DNA of 64,000 nucleotides from DASVUS01 sp036388675 (GCA_036388675.1 DASVRI010000005.1:133096-197095), one strand, 5' to 3'. Shown: positions 17,701-26,363, counted from the first letter of the stretch. Program-made: numbers and translations. Notes: generated by a model not told the origin, from the sequence alone.

Positions 17701-20184
17701 TTCTGCCGGGTCGGTGACGCGCACGATATGCCCCTGCGCATCGTAGTCCAGCTTCGTCACTTTGCCCTGCGCATCTGTAATCGTCGTCAGCTTGACATTG
17801 CTGTTGTAACCGAAGAATAGCGAGTAACCAAAGCGATCACGCAACTCCACCATAAACGGCTGCAGGCTGGTCGTGCCAGCGGGAATGGCATAGAGCGCCT
17901 TATCGCCACCGGGAAATTCCAACTCGTAGTTGGTCGGCCCCAGCTTGCGCAGGGTGTTGAACACTCCAATCGGAGCGACGTAACCGCCTGAGCCGTTGGG
18001 CGTATAGTTGTCCTGGCTACCGTCCGGCATGAAGACCGTTACGCGCCCCCCGCCAGCCGCCGTATCCTCCACGGCGTATGAGCCATAATTGAACATCCAC
18101 TTGTTGCCGAAGGAATTGTTCTGCGTCAGCGAGTCCTGGCTGTTGTAGCTCATCGTCACTTCTACCGGCGGGCCAACCGGTGGCGTATACCAGAGCGGTA
18201 TGTCTTTGATGAACAGGTTCAGGCTGGTTCGGTTGATTGACCAAATCGGCGAACCATAAGGCCCTGCACTCCCTGTACTGCCGCTTCCAAAACCGCTGGC
18301 AGCGCGATTGTTTCCTCCGCCACCGGCACAGGGACAGCCACTGGAGCCATTGCCCGTCTGATTGCCGCAACTGCATCCTGTCCCAGGCGGTGCCGAGTAG
18401 GTGCCGCAGCAGCCGCCGCTGATGCCGTTCATCTCACTCGATAGCAGTTCGCGCGAAGCCAACCGCTTCTTGGCATGTCCGGCCTTGGCCAGAACGAGAC
18501 CTACACCCGACCACTCGTGCGCAAACTGCTGGTAAGAGAGGTTATAGAGGCGCCGCTCCTGCGGATCATAGAGTTGCACCTGGTTCTGTTTGGCGTTGAC
18601 ACGCTGCACCACTAGGTAATGTCCCACGCGCCGCACCGGATGATAGAGCGACTGCGCCACACGACCTTTCCCATCGCCCTTTGCATGTCGCTTGGATGTA
18701 TATAGCTTGGCCCTGCCCGTTTGTAGCTTAGCTGTGCCTGCCTGTCGCACTCCATTGTAGTCATAGTGCACAATAAGTGGCAGCGGCAATGCCGCCAACT
18801 GCTGGGGCTTGGCCTTGAAGCCGCGCATGGGAACTCCATACTGCTTCGCCAGTTGCTCCAACTGTGCCAGTGAAAAACCTGTGGAGCCGGCTGGCTTGAG
18901 GCGTGCCACTTTGGCAGCCGCCTCTTTCTTGCCCAGGCTGGCCAGCACAACTGAGAGCGCCTGCGGGCCGCAAGTCAAGAGGCTACGAAAGTTCGCCTTA
19001 TAGATACCGGTTGTCTGCAGCCAGCTTTGCGCCCAAGTTATGCGGCGCCAGTCGTCGTCGGTCTTAATGATGTCACGGAACTTGGCCGCCGCGTCGTCCA
19101 ACTGCCCGCGCGCCAGATCCAGGTCCGCCCAGCGCGCTTTGGCTTTCTGATGTACATCGAAGCTCAAATCAGCCGGATCGTCGCTTGTGCTTTGCAGAAT
19201 ATTGTCGTACGTCGCTTCAGCCTCGGAAAAGCGGCCATTATACTTGGCATCGCAGCCCAGGTGCAGCTTGGCTTCCCCGGACCACGGCGAGTCCGGGTAA
19301 TCCTTGACGTGCTGCCCGAACATCTTGGCGGCTGTTTTGAAGTTGTGCTTGTTCCACTCCTGAATCGCCTCGCCAAAGCTCCAGTTGATATCTTGCAGAC
19401 GCTTGATACGCGCCGTCTTCTCTTCAGTTGGCAGATTCTGTTCGCTTAAGGCCTGTGTCAACTTCTCGACGTCGGCACTGGCGTTGGGTGAAAGCGCTCC
19501 ACCCAGTTGGCCGGCTTTGCGCAGTTCTTTTTCTGTCGGGGGACGGCTCAGGTCGAGTGCCTTCATGTCCACTGCGCAGTCGGTGCAACCACCGGGCTCA
19601 CTCGCCTTCACTTGGCCCGGTTTACTGCTGTCCACATTGCCCTGGAGATCGTCCCCGCGCGCACCATCGACCTGTGACACTTCGTCCTGCCCCGGTTCAT
19701 CCGTCGCCACGCCCTCCGGTGCCATTTCGTCCGGCGCGTTTTCATCCTGTGTAGCGTCATTGGCCGGCTCGTTTTGGGCCAGTCGCATTGTCCTTTGTGC
19801 GGCCTTGAGTTGTTGCGCTTTCAGTTGTGCGGAGCGCTGCGCCATAGTTTTCTTCTGTCGTGCCTGCCGTGCCTTAGCCTGCACGTACCACAAGGGCGGA
19901 CGCGCCTGGGCTTTGCGGCGTAGCTCCGCTCTTTCCTCTCGCTGACGTTCCTGCGCCTGAGCCGCGCTCAGAGTGGATAATCCCGGTACTAACTGCACGC
20001 CCAAGAAGATGATCAAGGTCATCACAGCCAGGTAAGGTGGCGCCGCTTCTTCAGGCTTAAGCGACAGGGGCGAAGCGACCGGGCTGGTGAGCCAGCGATG
20101 GCACGCTTGATAACTGCTCACCAAGAACCATATCAAAGGAGAGGTGCGAGCCGAAGAACATGAAAACCGCGACTGTAGGGACAT
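14740..20184 (-). CDS. C39 peptidase-RHS polymorphic toxin-like protein (locus A)
   Basis: 1814 residues, started by AGGAAGGA 10 nt upstream. Layout: 50-residue pre-signal extension; signal helix about 53-78 (ending SAAQAQ); charged Lys/Arg/Gln coil to about 115; TPR-like repeats about 265-350; papain-fold C39 domain with Cys405 in TCGPQAL, His522 in GHYLVV and Asp540 in LYDPQ; double-glycine motif LSSEMNGISGG (Gly590-Gly591) followed by a Cys-rich linker; RHS/YD repeats about 650-1690 ending with RWLNRDPI and GGLNLYGF; hydrophobic tip about 1698-1814 with CNGFDWAP. C39 domains normally cut double-glycine leaders of exported peptides. Having domain and site in one chain suggests self-processing that frees the RHS part with an N-terminal Cys. 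RHS cages enclose C-terminal toxins. Tip 1 looks membrane-active. The role in competition is inferred. Confidence 0.85.
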   Translation of the reverse strand: MSLQSRFSCSSARTSPLIWFLVSSYQACHRWLTSPVASPLSLKPEEAAPPYLAVMTLIIFLGVQLVPGLSTLSAAQAQERQREERAELRRKAQARPPLWYVQAKARQARQKKTMAQRSAQLKAQQLKAAQRTMRLAQNEPANDATQDENAPDEMAPEGVATDEPGQDEVSQVDGARGDDLQGNVDSSKPGQVKASEPGGCTDCAVDMKALDLSRPPTEKELRKAGQLGGALSPNASADVEKLTQALSEQNLPTEEKTARIKRLQDINWSFGEAIQEWNKHNFKTAAKMFGQHVKDYPDSPWSGEAKLHLGCDAKYNGRFSEAEATYDNILQSTSDDPADLSFDVHQKAKARWADLDLARGQLDDAAAKFRDIIKTDDDWRRITWAQSWLQTTGIYKANFRSLLTCGPQALSVVLASLGKKEAAAKVARLKPAGSTGFSLAQLEQLAKQYGVPMRGFKAKPQQLAALPLPLIVHYDYNGVRQAGTAKLQTGRAKLYTSKRHAKGDGKGRVAQSLYHPVRRVGHYLVVQRVNAKQNQVQLYDPQERRLYNLSYQQFAHEWSGVGLVLAKAGHAKKRLASRELLSSEMNGISGGCCGTYSAPPGTGCSCGNQTGNGSSGCPCAGGGGNNRAASGFGSGSTGSAGPYGSPIWSINRTSLNLFIKDIPLWYTPPVGPPVEVTMSYNSQDSLTQNNSFGNKWMFNYGSYAVEDTAAGGGRVTVFMPDGSQDNYTPNGSGGYVAPIGVFNTLRKLGPTNYELEFPGGDKALYAIPAGTTSLQPFMVELRDRFGYSLFFGYNSNVKLTTITDAQGKVTKLDYDAQGHIVRVTDPAERAASFSYDAAGNMIEAVDMEGQAFQYTYNSSKYVTKLNTAQGAWDFNHYFSYGDNSVSISDPLGKSETFYYSNWGAGTFRYTDKRNNTTRYTVGNVIGGEGKITEMRYPDGTVTSTSYDGATGLVSSETDARSKTTYYTYNAQGRVTSIKKPKGGITSYYYAPNGIDLTSVTNADSQTVSTIGYNSKHLPLQVTNALTQPVDVTYTPWGKLATITENGTRVTTLNYDPTTKHLMSVSRGSAVLESYTYDNIGRVRTRTDAAGLTVTIDYNNLDQITRVTYPDGTHADTEYVCCGLPGMTSDRSGRRSYRDYDPLKRLLRTQDAQAGSISYEYDPNGNRIRMLDSKGNGTTWRYDSVNRPLAKTYMDSTAELNTYSGGLLASRRNARGQLTQYNYDDNGNLTLVDYSTMPDISFTWDSLDRVTQMTDELGLTIYGRDALNRITSIDGPFANDTVTYTFDSLGRRSTLRISGVGGADYGHDALDRLISVTSAAGGFGYSYFGNTDMVQTLTMPNGTYTSYSYDALERLTSVTNSRQDNSLISSYAYGHNTRDVRTWRESQVGTAPLQHIDYAYDDLDQLTSEVSTGTSPPVNQGYAYDAMGNRTGAQSNGTQTGVYQTSYTSNRLNQLTSYTTTQSGTTTTTTPTYDLSGNVTNVPIGQGGLTYSYDEANRLVQIVQRDSSGVYTKKSDFLYDGLNRKVISREYSWINGAWTPQSEVRRVYDRLQVVQERDANNAVTTNYTRGADLSGGLKDAGGIGGLLSKTTASAHLYYHYDGHGNVVQLTSATAQGTAAEYTYDAYGRALTASGAQATANTYRYSTKEVHLVSGLVDYGYRFYSPSHGRWLNRDPIAEEGGLNLYGFVDNSPSNRYDIDGRIAPWLVMCLVRGAASAVGTAVVEYYKWSMNCNGFDWAPIITSAILGCIGGAWAGRGGYPSKWMEKIVKDTIMSVLKGVGIGYGWDLMTGKCGTATPWNGPLDAWGDPRNGFRIF

Positions 20185-20483
20185 AAGTGCTATCCTTCCT
20201 CAATTACTGTGAATGTGTCGTACTCTGGGACTGTGTCGTACTCTGGTGTTCCGAGTCTGCACCGGGCTATATGGACCTACGCCCTTTTTGCAGCTTGTGA
20301 TGATGAACTTAGATTCCGGCTGTGGAACTTAGTGAGCTTAGTGCTATGAGCAGTGTGCGATGAGTCTCGCTATGATGTGGGCACATTGCATCACGGCATA
20401 ACGGCTTCATTGCGCCATGCTGCTGGCACAGACTATCTCGACGGATTCCCTGCTTTCTTCACCGGCTTACGGCTGGAACCGGC
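20185..20483. other. Spacer between FN3 and RHS genes of locus A with short tandem duplications
   Basis: No gene seen. It contains the RHS ribosome-binding site and two recent-looking duplications: TGTGTCGTACTCTGG at 20214-20228 and again at 20232-20246, and the 17-bp unit at 20461-20494. Confidence 0.6.
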
Positions 20484-20494
20484 TTACGGCTGGA
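20461..20494. repeat. Exact 17-bp tandem duplication at end of FN3 gene
   Basis: ACCGGCTTACGGCTGGA occurs twice head to tail. The second copy covers the last codons and stop of the FN3/PKD gene. One of many 15-18 bp tandem duplications in the window. Confidence 0.85.
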
Positions 20495-22961
20495 CGTTAA
20501 CGGTGATGCTGAACTTCACGGGTTGATCGTTGTAGCCCACGATCGCATCGTTGCGCAGGCCACTTTCGTTCGGCGACTTGTTCACTGTGTTCTGGTCATC
20601 CACTGCCAGGGTGATGGTGTAAGTGCCCGGCGTGGCCGGCGCGATCCACACGATGCTTTGCCCCACGTTGTTGCCGCCTTCCACCTGCCCACCATTGGCG
20701 CTCCAGGTGTAAGAGCACGGGTCGGAATGGGTATACGTGATTGTGTTAGCGTAGGCCGTCCCTGAGTTGAAAGTGAGATCCTTCTTGTCCCAGTCCGTTG
20801 CCAGGTAAGCATCGAGCCGCTTCTTTGATCCCGCAGCCACGGTAATACCACTCGCAGGATAACGAATACCACCACAGGAGATAGCGCCTCCTGCACTCCA
20901 CGTGACGGCCAGTGGCGACTCCATGATATTGAACAGAGCTGTCCCCGGAGGATACTGCCATGCCCTGGTGCGCACCTTGTAACCCACACCCGGCGCTGCA
21001 CTGGGCGGTGCCGTCACTGTATAAATGGGAGGGCCATAGTTGATCGGGTTGTAAGACAGCGCGTTAGCCGTGACGGAATATGTCCAGCCATCCTTTGTGC
21101 CGCCTGTAAACTGACCTGTATCGAAAGCCACCACGACATTGCCGAAGGGGTCGACGATTTCGGCAGAGTTATAGGAACCGGGGTATGTACCAGGACTGGT
21201 AGGCTCTGTACCTGTGGCCGTGAAGGTGTTGACGTTGTTTTGGAAGACCTGTGGTGTGGGACCAGGAACCAGTGGCGTAGCCGTCGCATAATCGGAATTA
21301 CTGCTCTCGACGTTTACGTTGAGTGCCGATACCACGTAGTGGTAAGTCGTGCCATTGCTCAGTCCTGTATTGGTGTAACTGGCTGTGGTGGACGTGCCGA
21401 CTGTTGTATAGGGGCCGTTTTGCACAGTCGAGCGTTTAATGTTGTAAGAGGTTGCTCCGGGGCTGGCCTCCCATGAAAGAGCTACCTGGGTGTTGCCCGA
21501 AACGGCTGTCAATTGTTTCGGGAACGGAGCCGGTAAGCGAGGGGTGTTACTTGCCTCATTCGAGTTGCCGCTTTGAGGCGGATAGCCTTGATTAGTAATG
21601 GTGGCCGTCACCACATAGTAGTAAGTTGTGCCATTGGTCAGGCCCGCGTCGGTATAGCTGGTCGCTGTTGTCATCCCAACGGTCGAGTAGCCGCCGCCGG
21701 CTGTCGTCGAACGCTTTACAATGTAGTTACCCGCCCCGGCACTGGCCGTCCAGGATAGGGCGATTTGTGCATCGCCAGCCGTGGCCGTCAAATCCGTTGG
21801 TGCGGCAGGCGCCGCTTGAGGGTACGCATTAACCTCATTGGAGTTGCCGCTTTCACCAGATGAGTTGGATGCGGTTACGACATACCAGTAATTGGTACTG
21901 TTGGTTAGTCCGGTGTTGGTATAGCTGGTAGTGGTGATATTAGTGAAGGTGGTGTTGTAGGGGCCACCCGGCGCCGTGCCGCGCTTCACGGTATAAGACG
22001 TGGCTCCGGCACTGGCTGTCCACGAAAGCGAGACCTGAGCGTTGCCGGATGTGGCAGTGAGGCTGGCGGGTGGAGAGGGTGCCCCCTGCTGCGGTGTGGC
22101 CGAAGCCTGGTTGGAGTTGGGGCTTTCTCCGGCTGCATTAGTGGCCGTTACCACATAGTAGTAGGCGGTACCGTTGGTTAGTCCGGTGTTGGTATAGCTG
22201 GTAGTGGTGATATTAGTGAAGGTGGTGTTGTAGGGGCCACCCGGCGCCGTGCCGCGCTTCACGGTGTAAGACGTGGCTCCGGCACTGGCTGTCCACGAAA
22301 GCGAGACCTGAGCGTTGCCGGATGTGGCGGTCAGCCCTGTCGGTGCTGCGGGCACCGTGCCGCCTCCCCCACTGCTACCCGCCACCACGTCGAAAACAGC
22401 GGAGCCTGCCGGATACTGCCACGCTGTCGAGCGCACTTGATAACCGGTGCCGATGGTCGCACCCACAGGAGCAGTCACGGTGTAGATGGGCGGCCCGTAG
22501 ACAGGTGGCCCCTGCGGGCCGCCGGGAGTGACGACGTTAGCCGTTGTGGAGAGTGTCCAGCCGTTGTTGGTACCACCTCCTGGTGAGGTGAAGGTGGCGA
22601 CGACTGTGCCGGAAGGATTGCGAATATCGCTTGGGCCGGTGGTGGGTGCCAGAGTGCCTATTGCCGCAAAAGTGTTGGTGCCGCCCTGAGGCACCTGCGG
22701 GTTGGTCTGGGCATAGGCGGCTGGGGTACCCAGGCCAACCATACCCAGTAACGAGACAAGGAATACGAAGCAGAGAACCGCACAGTAACTTACCCGAGAA
22801 TAACAAGTGTTAAAGTGAGAAGTGCCCAGTCTGTTATACCGAAACGAGCTGTGGCTCGCACGTGCGGTACTTAGTGGAGCGTTGCTTAATGGAGTGGTGC
22901 TCAATGGAGCCCGGCTCCATCGAAGAACATGGTAAATGAGGGTTACGAGATGACAAGCCAT
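20484..22961 (-). CDS. Exported FN3/PKD surface protein of locus A
   Basis: 825 residues. An AAGGA motif sits 8 nt before the ATG. A 58-residue extension containing PLSTTPLSNAPLSTA repeats precedes the signal helix (about 59-85, ending AAYAQ). A roughly 105-residue module (NPQVPQGGTNTF to AWQYPAGSAVF) occurs at the N-terminus and again at about 590-695. Four fibronectin type III repeats lie between. The C-terminal PKD-like domain (about 700-825; ISCGGIRYP, DPCSYTWSANGG, GTYTITLAVDDQ) is shared with the locus B surface protein. FN3 and PKD repeats usually mediate adhesion or spacing at the cell surface. It directly precedes the C39-RHS gene and probably forms one functional pair with it. Confidence 0.82.
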   Translation of the reverse strand: MACHLVTLIYHVLRWSRAPLSTTPLSNAPLSTARASHSSFRYNRLGTSHFNTCYSRVSYCAVLCFVFLVSLLGMVGLGTPAAYAQTNPQVPQGGTNTFAAIGTLAPTTGPSDIRNPSGTVVATFTSPGGGTNNGWTLSTTANVVTPGGPQGPPVYGPPIYTVTAPVGATIGTGYQVRSTAWQYPAGSAVFDVVAGSSGGGGTVPAAPTGLTATSGNAQVSLSWTASAGATSYTVKRGTAPGGPYNTTFTNITTTSYTNTGLTNGTAYYYVVTATNAAGESPNSNQASATPQQGAPSPPASLTATSGNAQVSLSWTASAGATSYTVKRGTAPGGPYNTTFTNITTTSYTNTGLTNSTNYWYVVTASNSSGESGNSNEVNAYPQAAPAAPTDLTATAGDAQIALSWTASAGAGNYIVKRSTTAGGGYSTVGMTTATSYTDAGLTNGTTYYYVVTATITNQGYPPQSGNSNEASNTPRLPAPFPKQLTAVSGNTQVALSWEASPGATSYNIKRSTVQNGPYTTVGTSTTASYTNTGLSNGTTYHYVVSALNVNVESSNSDYATATPLVPGPTPQVFQNNVNTFTATGTEPTSPGTYPGSYNSAEIVDPFGNVVVAFDTGQFTGGTKDGWTYSVTANALSYNPINYGPPIYTVTAPPSAAPGVGYKVRTRAWQYPPGTALFNIMESPLAVTWSAGGAISCGGIRYPASGITVAAGSKKRLDAYLATDWDKKDLTFNSGTAYANTITYTHSDPCSYTWSANGGQVEGGNNVGQSIVWIAPATPGTYTITLAVDDQNTVNKSPNESGLRNDAIVGYNDQPVKFSITVNVQP

Positions 22962-23205
22962 ACATGCATCCTTTAATTACTGGTCACTCAAATGCTTCTA
23001 CACTCTGCTAAAAGTTTGCGCACCCTGTGCTGGGACGAACTGCTTATCCATGTCCTGTGCCTTGGTCACTGCTGTATCGCTAGTCACTTATGTGTCACTG
23101 GTGACCTGTGTCAGTTAACCGTGCCTCAACAACCCACCACGCACTTAACAACGACCGCAGATTTTTAGGCCATCTGTATATAAAGTTCCCCGCAGCCTCA
23201 TTTTG

Positions 23206-24057
23206 CTAAGGGGTCAGCCACTGTTTTTGTAACTTTTTTTGTGCGCCCTGCTTGAGTTGATTAACGCGCGGGCCGCTGATGGCCAGACATGTCGCAATTT
23301 CGCGCTCCGTAAGCCCCTGATAGGCCAAGGCCATCACTTGCCGCTGCCGCTGCGGAAGATCGCACAGAGCCTCCTCCCACCACGTCTCCAGCAAGTGCTC
23401 ATCGTGTTCGTTGATAGCCTCACCGCCTTTGCCTTCTTGCCAGTCCCTGCTGTCGTTATCAGAGTAGCTATCGCGTGAGTGAACGACTTCGGTATGAAAG
23501 CGGCGCCGTTCTTTGCGTACAAAGTTGAAGACAGATTGAGGCAACATGCAGCAGACGTAAGCAGTAAACGGCACCTCCTCCGCCAGGTTAAAATTGGCCA
23601 GCAGCACGAGGAACAAGTAGCGCACTTCAGAAACCAGAATGACGTGCTCCTCATGAGGCAAGTGGGATGCAGCCTGCCGGGCCGAGCGCTTAATCAAGGC
23701 ACTGAACTGCTCCAGAAGGTTCAGTGTGGCTGCGGCGTCGCCACTTCGTGCCTCTCTCACGAACCGGTCAATCATGCGCTGGCTCTGCACATCTTGCTGC
23801 AGCAGAACCGCACAGATCACAGCACAGGGTAAGAGTGTCAAGAGATGCTCTGGACCACAGGCAGAGGCCACAAAGGAAAATACCGGCTCCGCATCGAGAG
23901 CAGGAAACTCTGAAACACTAGAACCACCGGCCGCATGCCCCAGTGCTGAAAGAAAATGAGAATCTGCCGCTACAGGAAGATCCTGTGTCAGCCAGGCGCA
24001 GGTACGAGAGGCACGGACGGGCAGTTGAGATTCGGCAAGCGAAGCGAGAGCAAACAT
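23206..24057 (-). CDS. ECF-type sigma factor heading locus A
   Basis: 283 residues. Region 4 (about 228-283) is clear: LPQRQRQVMALAYQGLTEREIATCLAISGPRVNQ is the DNA-recognition helix-turn-helix of sigma-70 family proteins. Region 2-like sequence spans about 95-185, including VCCMLPQSVFNFVRKERRR. Typical ECF factors are about 190 residues, which matches the part after Met94. The extra 93 residues are supported by AAAGG six nt before the ATG at 24057, whereas Met94 has no ribosome-binding site. No anti-sigma gene is adjacent. Tandem Crp-type operators lie about 390 bp upstream. It may direct transcription of the FN3 and RHS genes that follow. Confidence 0.78.
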   Translation of the reverse strand: MFALASLAESQLPVRASRTCAWLTQDLPVAADSHFLSALGHAAGGSSVSEFPALDAEPVFSFVASACGPEHLLTLLPCAVICAVLLQQDVQSQRMIDRFVREARSGDAAATLNLLEQFSALIKRSARQAASHLPHEEHVILVSEVRYLFLVLLANFNLAEEVPFTAYVCCMLPQSVFNFVRKERRRFHTEVVHSRDSYSDNDSRDWQEGKGGEAINEHDEHLLETWWEEALCDLPQRQRQVMALAYQGLTEREIATCLAISGPRVNQLKQGAQKKLQKQWLTP

Positions 24058-24696
24058 TCGCGACCTTTCGATTTCGATAGCTCGCTCCGATTTACCCTCA
24101 CTCGATCAACGTCACTTTGAGCCGCAGCGCCACTTACCGGCAGTGCGATTCGATCACGGCACTGTTTAGCCACAGCGGTTCAGCCTCATTGCAGTTGACC
24201 GGTACTGCTGTTGAGTCACACTGCAGCCCCGGTTACTGGAGTCACAGCACGAGCTCATGCAACGCGAAAGCAGCGCCACAGGGAACGCATGTGCAGCAAT
24301 GCACCGCCAAAAACAACGAGGCTTAGGCAAGCCGTATACGATCAGGAGATCAAGAGAAGGAGCAGAGCGGCACTCTAGTGCCGAAGGCATTTGACTGCCT
24401 CAAGCATTCGGTGCGCTCATTATCACTCGAGATGACACAACCTCTCTGTGAAGTTATTCACTCCTACGATGTGAATTTATTCACATGAGTAAGTCACAGC
24501 ATGTAAAGGCCCAAAACGAGACACCACATCCAGCGGGAACGTCCTACAGGGACGCGAATCGACCTGCAGATAGCAGTACTCTGTTTGGCACAGGACGTAG
24601 TTTGGAGGTGGGTGCTCTAAGACTCTCAATTGAGATGCGAAAGGCTCTTACCCATATGGTTGTTACCCATATAGGTGTTACCCAGAAGAAAGCCGT
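24058..24696. other. Long leader and operator region of locus A
   Basis: Between the predicted transcription start (about 24412) and the sigma gene there is a leader of about 355 nt. A 74-codon minus-strand frame at 24166-24390 begins with GAGG 8 nt before its ATG but resembles nothing known. The region right of the operators (24486-24696) shows no gene. Confidence 0.45.
24419..24485 (-). promoter_or_regulatory. Tandem Crp-type operators and -10 box of locus A
   Basis: TGTGAAGTTATTCACT (24447-24462) and TGTGAATTTATTCACA (24470-24485) have centres 23 bp apart. The minus-strand GATAAT hexamer (24419-24424) begins 30.5 bp from the centre of the proximal site, placing it near -42, the class II Crp position. 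The same spacing recurs upstream of locus B. Confidence 0.75.
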
Positions 24697-24897
24697 TCAT
24701 TTCAGAGTAATGAAACAAGGCACAGTATGCGGAAGCAAGTGTGGGGAAGCGAGGTCAGAAACGTGCGCCGAATCGGGAAAAACAGTGCAGAGCCATAAAC
24801 AGTAGAAATCGATGAAGTCCTCGTCCCGCACGAAGTCGGCGTATTCTTCTCCGAGCTGGCCTAGCAGATGGTGGGGAGCATAGGGCTGCTGTGCCAA
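24697..24897 (-). pseudogene. Possible transposase N-terminal remnant
   Basis: The 66-codon frame contains LGQLGEEYADFVRDEDFIDFY, which resembles the start of IS1182-type transposases, then loses resemblance. It overlaps the broken end of the orphan RHS fragment, so an insertion or deletion event at this point is plausible. Weak evidence. Confidence 0.25.
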
Positions 24898-25853
24898 GTG
24901 GCGCGTCTCCTCCGGAATGGGTGATAATGGCTTGGACTTGAGTAAGGGTTGCCGCTTGCTTGCTCCCCGCTCATGCTCAGCGTGTTGCCATAAGCATCAT
25001 ACGAGTACTCGGCGACAGCAGTTTGACCACTATCGCTCCATTGCACAACATTGCCCGCGCCATCGTAGTGGTAGAAGAAGTGCCCTGCAGTTGTGGTGCG
25101 TGCCAGCAGACCACCGATGTTGCCGTCTCGCGTGAGGTTGGCCACCAGTGCATTGCTACCATCGCGCTCCTGCACCACGTCCATACCGTCATAGACGCGC
25201 CGCTTCTCACTTACCGGTGTCCAGCTGCTGATCGTGGTGTTGTAGCTGAACTTTTTGCTAATCACCTTGCGAGCGGCAAAGTCATACACATACTCGCTCT
25301 TGGAGATGTTTACACCCGTAGCCGGGTTGCTCTGCACCACAGATGTCAAGCGATTGTTGCCGTCGTAGGTGTAGGTGGTGCCGGGGCTGCTCGTCATGTT
25401 GCCCCGCTGGTCGTACACGAAAGTGGAGGTCACACTACTGCCACCCTGCGGTGTGGTGACAAGGCTTGAGAGCTGATTCACATTGTTGTGCGTGTAAGAG
25501 GTGCTGCTGGCAGTCACACCCTGGCTGCTGTCACCGGAGGTGAGCCGGTTGCCCATCGGGTCATAGGTGTAAGTCTTGGAGAGTTTAGGCGTGGTTTCGG
25601 TTGAGACTTCTCCAAGCAACTGATCCACATCGTCATAGGAGTAGTTGATGCGCTGCAGCGGATTACTTCCCACCTGCTGCTCTACGTAACTTCTGGATTC
25701 CTTGTGCAGCGCATCCGTGTAGCCGTAGTTGTAGCCCGATATGAGGGCATTGCCAAGCCCAGCGCTCTTGCGGTTCACGACACTGTTGAGACGCTCCACC
25801 GGGTCATAGCCATAGGTGGTGACAGAGCCGTTGGGCTGTGTCAGAGTGGCAGT
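24861..25853 (-). pseudogene. Truncated orphan RHS fragment related to locus B
   Basis: From about 25853 down to about 24950 the translation follows the locus B RHS core (NGSVTTYGYD, SGYNYGYTDA, YVEQQVG, KRRVYDGMDVVQERDGSNAL, SYDAYGNTLSMSGEQAS) but at clearly lower identity than the locus A copies show among themselves. It stops just before the RHS core end and runs into unrelated sequence, so the tip is lost. No start codon context or signal. It is probably a displaced and then deleted tip unit of locus B. Confidence 0.75.
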
Positions 25854-25930
25854 TGTTTATGGCGATGTGCGGAATGAGTTTGTGATGCAGCGCAAGGCGC
25901 TTATGATGATCCGATTCACGCGACTGATAC

Positions 25931-25975
25931 CGAGTAACACCAGCCGTAACGCAGCGTTATGGCTGGTGTTACTCG
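25931..25975 (-). terminator. 21-nt inverted repeat beside orphan RHS fragment
   Basis: Arms 25931-25951 and 25955-25975 pair with one mismatch around a 3-nt loop. It belongs to the same class of long hairpins as those in the locus A cassette array and marks the upstream boundary of the orphan fragment. Confidence 0.55.
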
Positions 25976-26105
25976 CTTGCTGTGGGCTTACGACCGCGCG
26001 GCGCCCAAAGCTGTGCTGCCTGAATTCGCGTTGCATCAAGATGCTCGCTATGAACAGAAATCGCATTCTTACAATGAGCAGATTAAGCGGTAAGTGAGTG
26101 GACGG

Positions 26106-26337
26106 TTAATCCTTTGGCTGAAGAATGTCTTTGACAGCATTCTCGACCCATGTAAGGACCTCGTCTTTATTGGCTACCAAGTCTCCATTCCTAAAGATGT
26201 GGAACTCAATGACATCAAAGACATTATTCTTGAAGTTGTACAAGCGATGCTTCAAGCGCAGCGACCGCAAAACCAAAACAAAGCCACCCCAAACAGCTAA
26301 AAAGAAAGGCAGAGCGTATTTAAACGCTCTGCCTTTT
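26106..26337 (-). CDS. Possible small membrane protein, orphan immunity candidate
   Basis: On the minus strand a frame open from 26337 to the TAA at 26106 encodes a hydrophobic helix (ALPFFLAVWGGFVLVL) followed by a polar, protein-like tail (RLYNFKNNVFDVIEFHIF, then NGDLVANKDEVLTWVENAVKDILQPKD). There is no ATG, so a TTG, CTG or lost upstream start must be assumed. The tail composition and the position next to an orphan RHS fragment fit a remnant immunity gene. Frames on the plus strand over the same bases look less protein-like. Confidence 0.35.
26306..26337. terminator. Bidirectional terminator-like hairpin
   Basis: AAAGGCAGAGCGT pairs perfectly with ACGCTCTGCCTTT around a 6-nt loop, with T-rich or A-rich flanks on both sides, so it could terminate in either direction. 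Confidence 0.6.
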
Positions 26338-26363
26338 CATGCTTTATTCTGCTCTTTTTACAG

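Noticed and set aside
26094..26300. 68-codon plus-strand frame
   Set aside because: The minus-strand reading of the same bases shows a membrane helix plus a balanced soluble tail and fits the strand of all neighbours. The plus frame has no ribosome-binding site.
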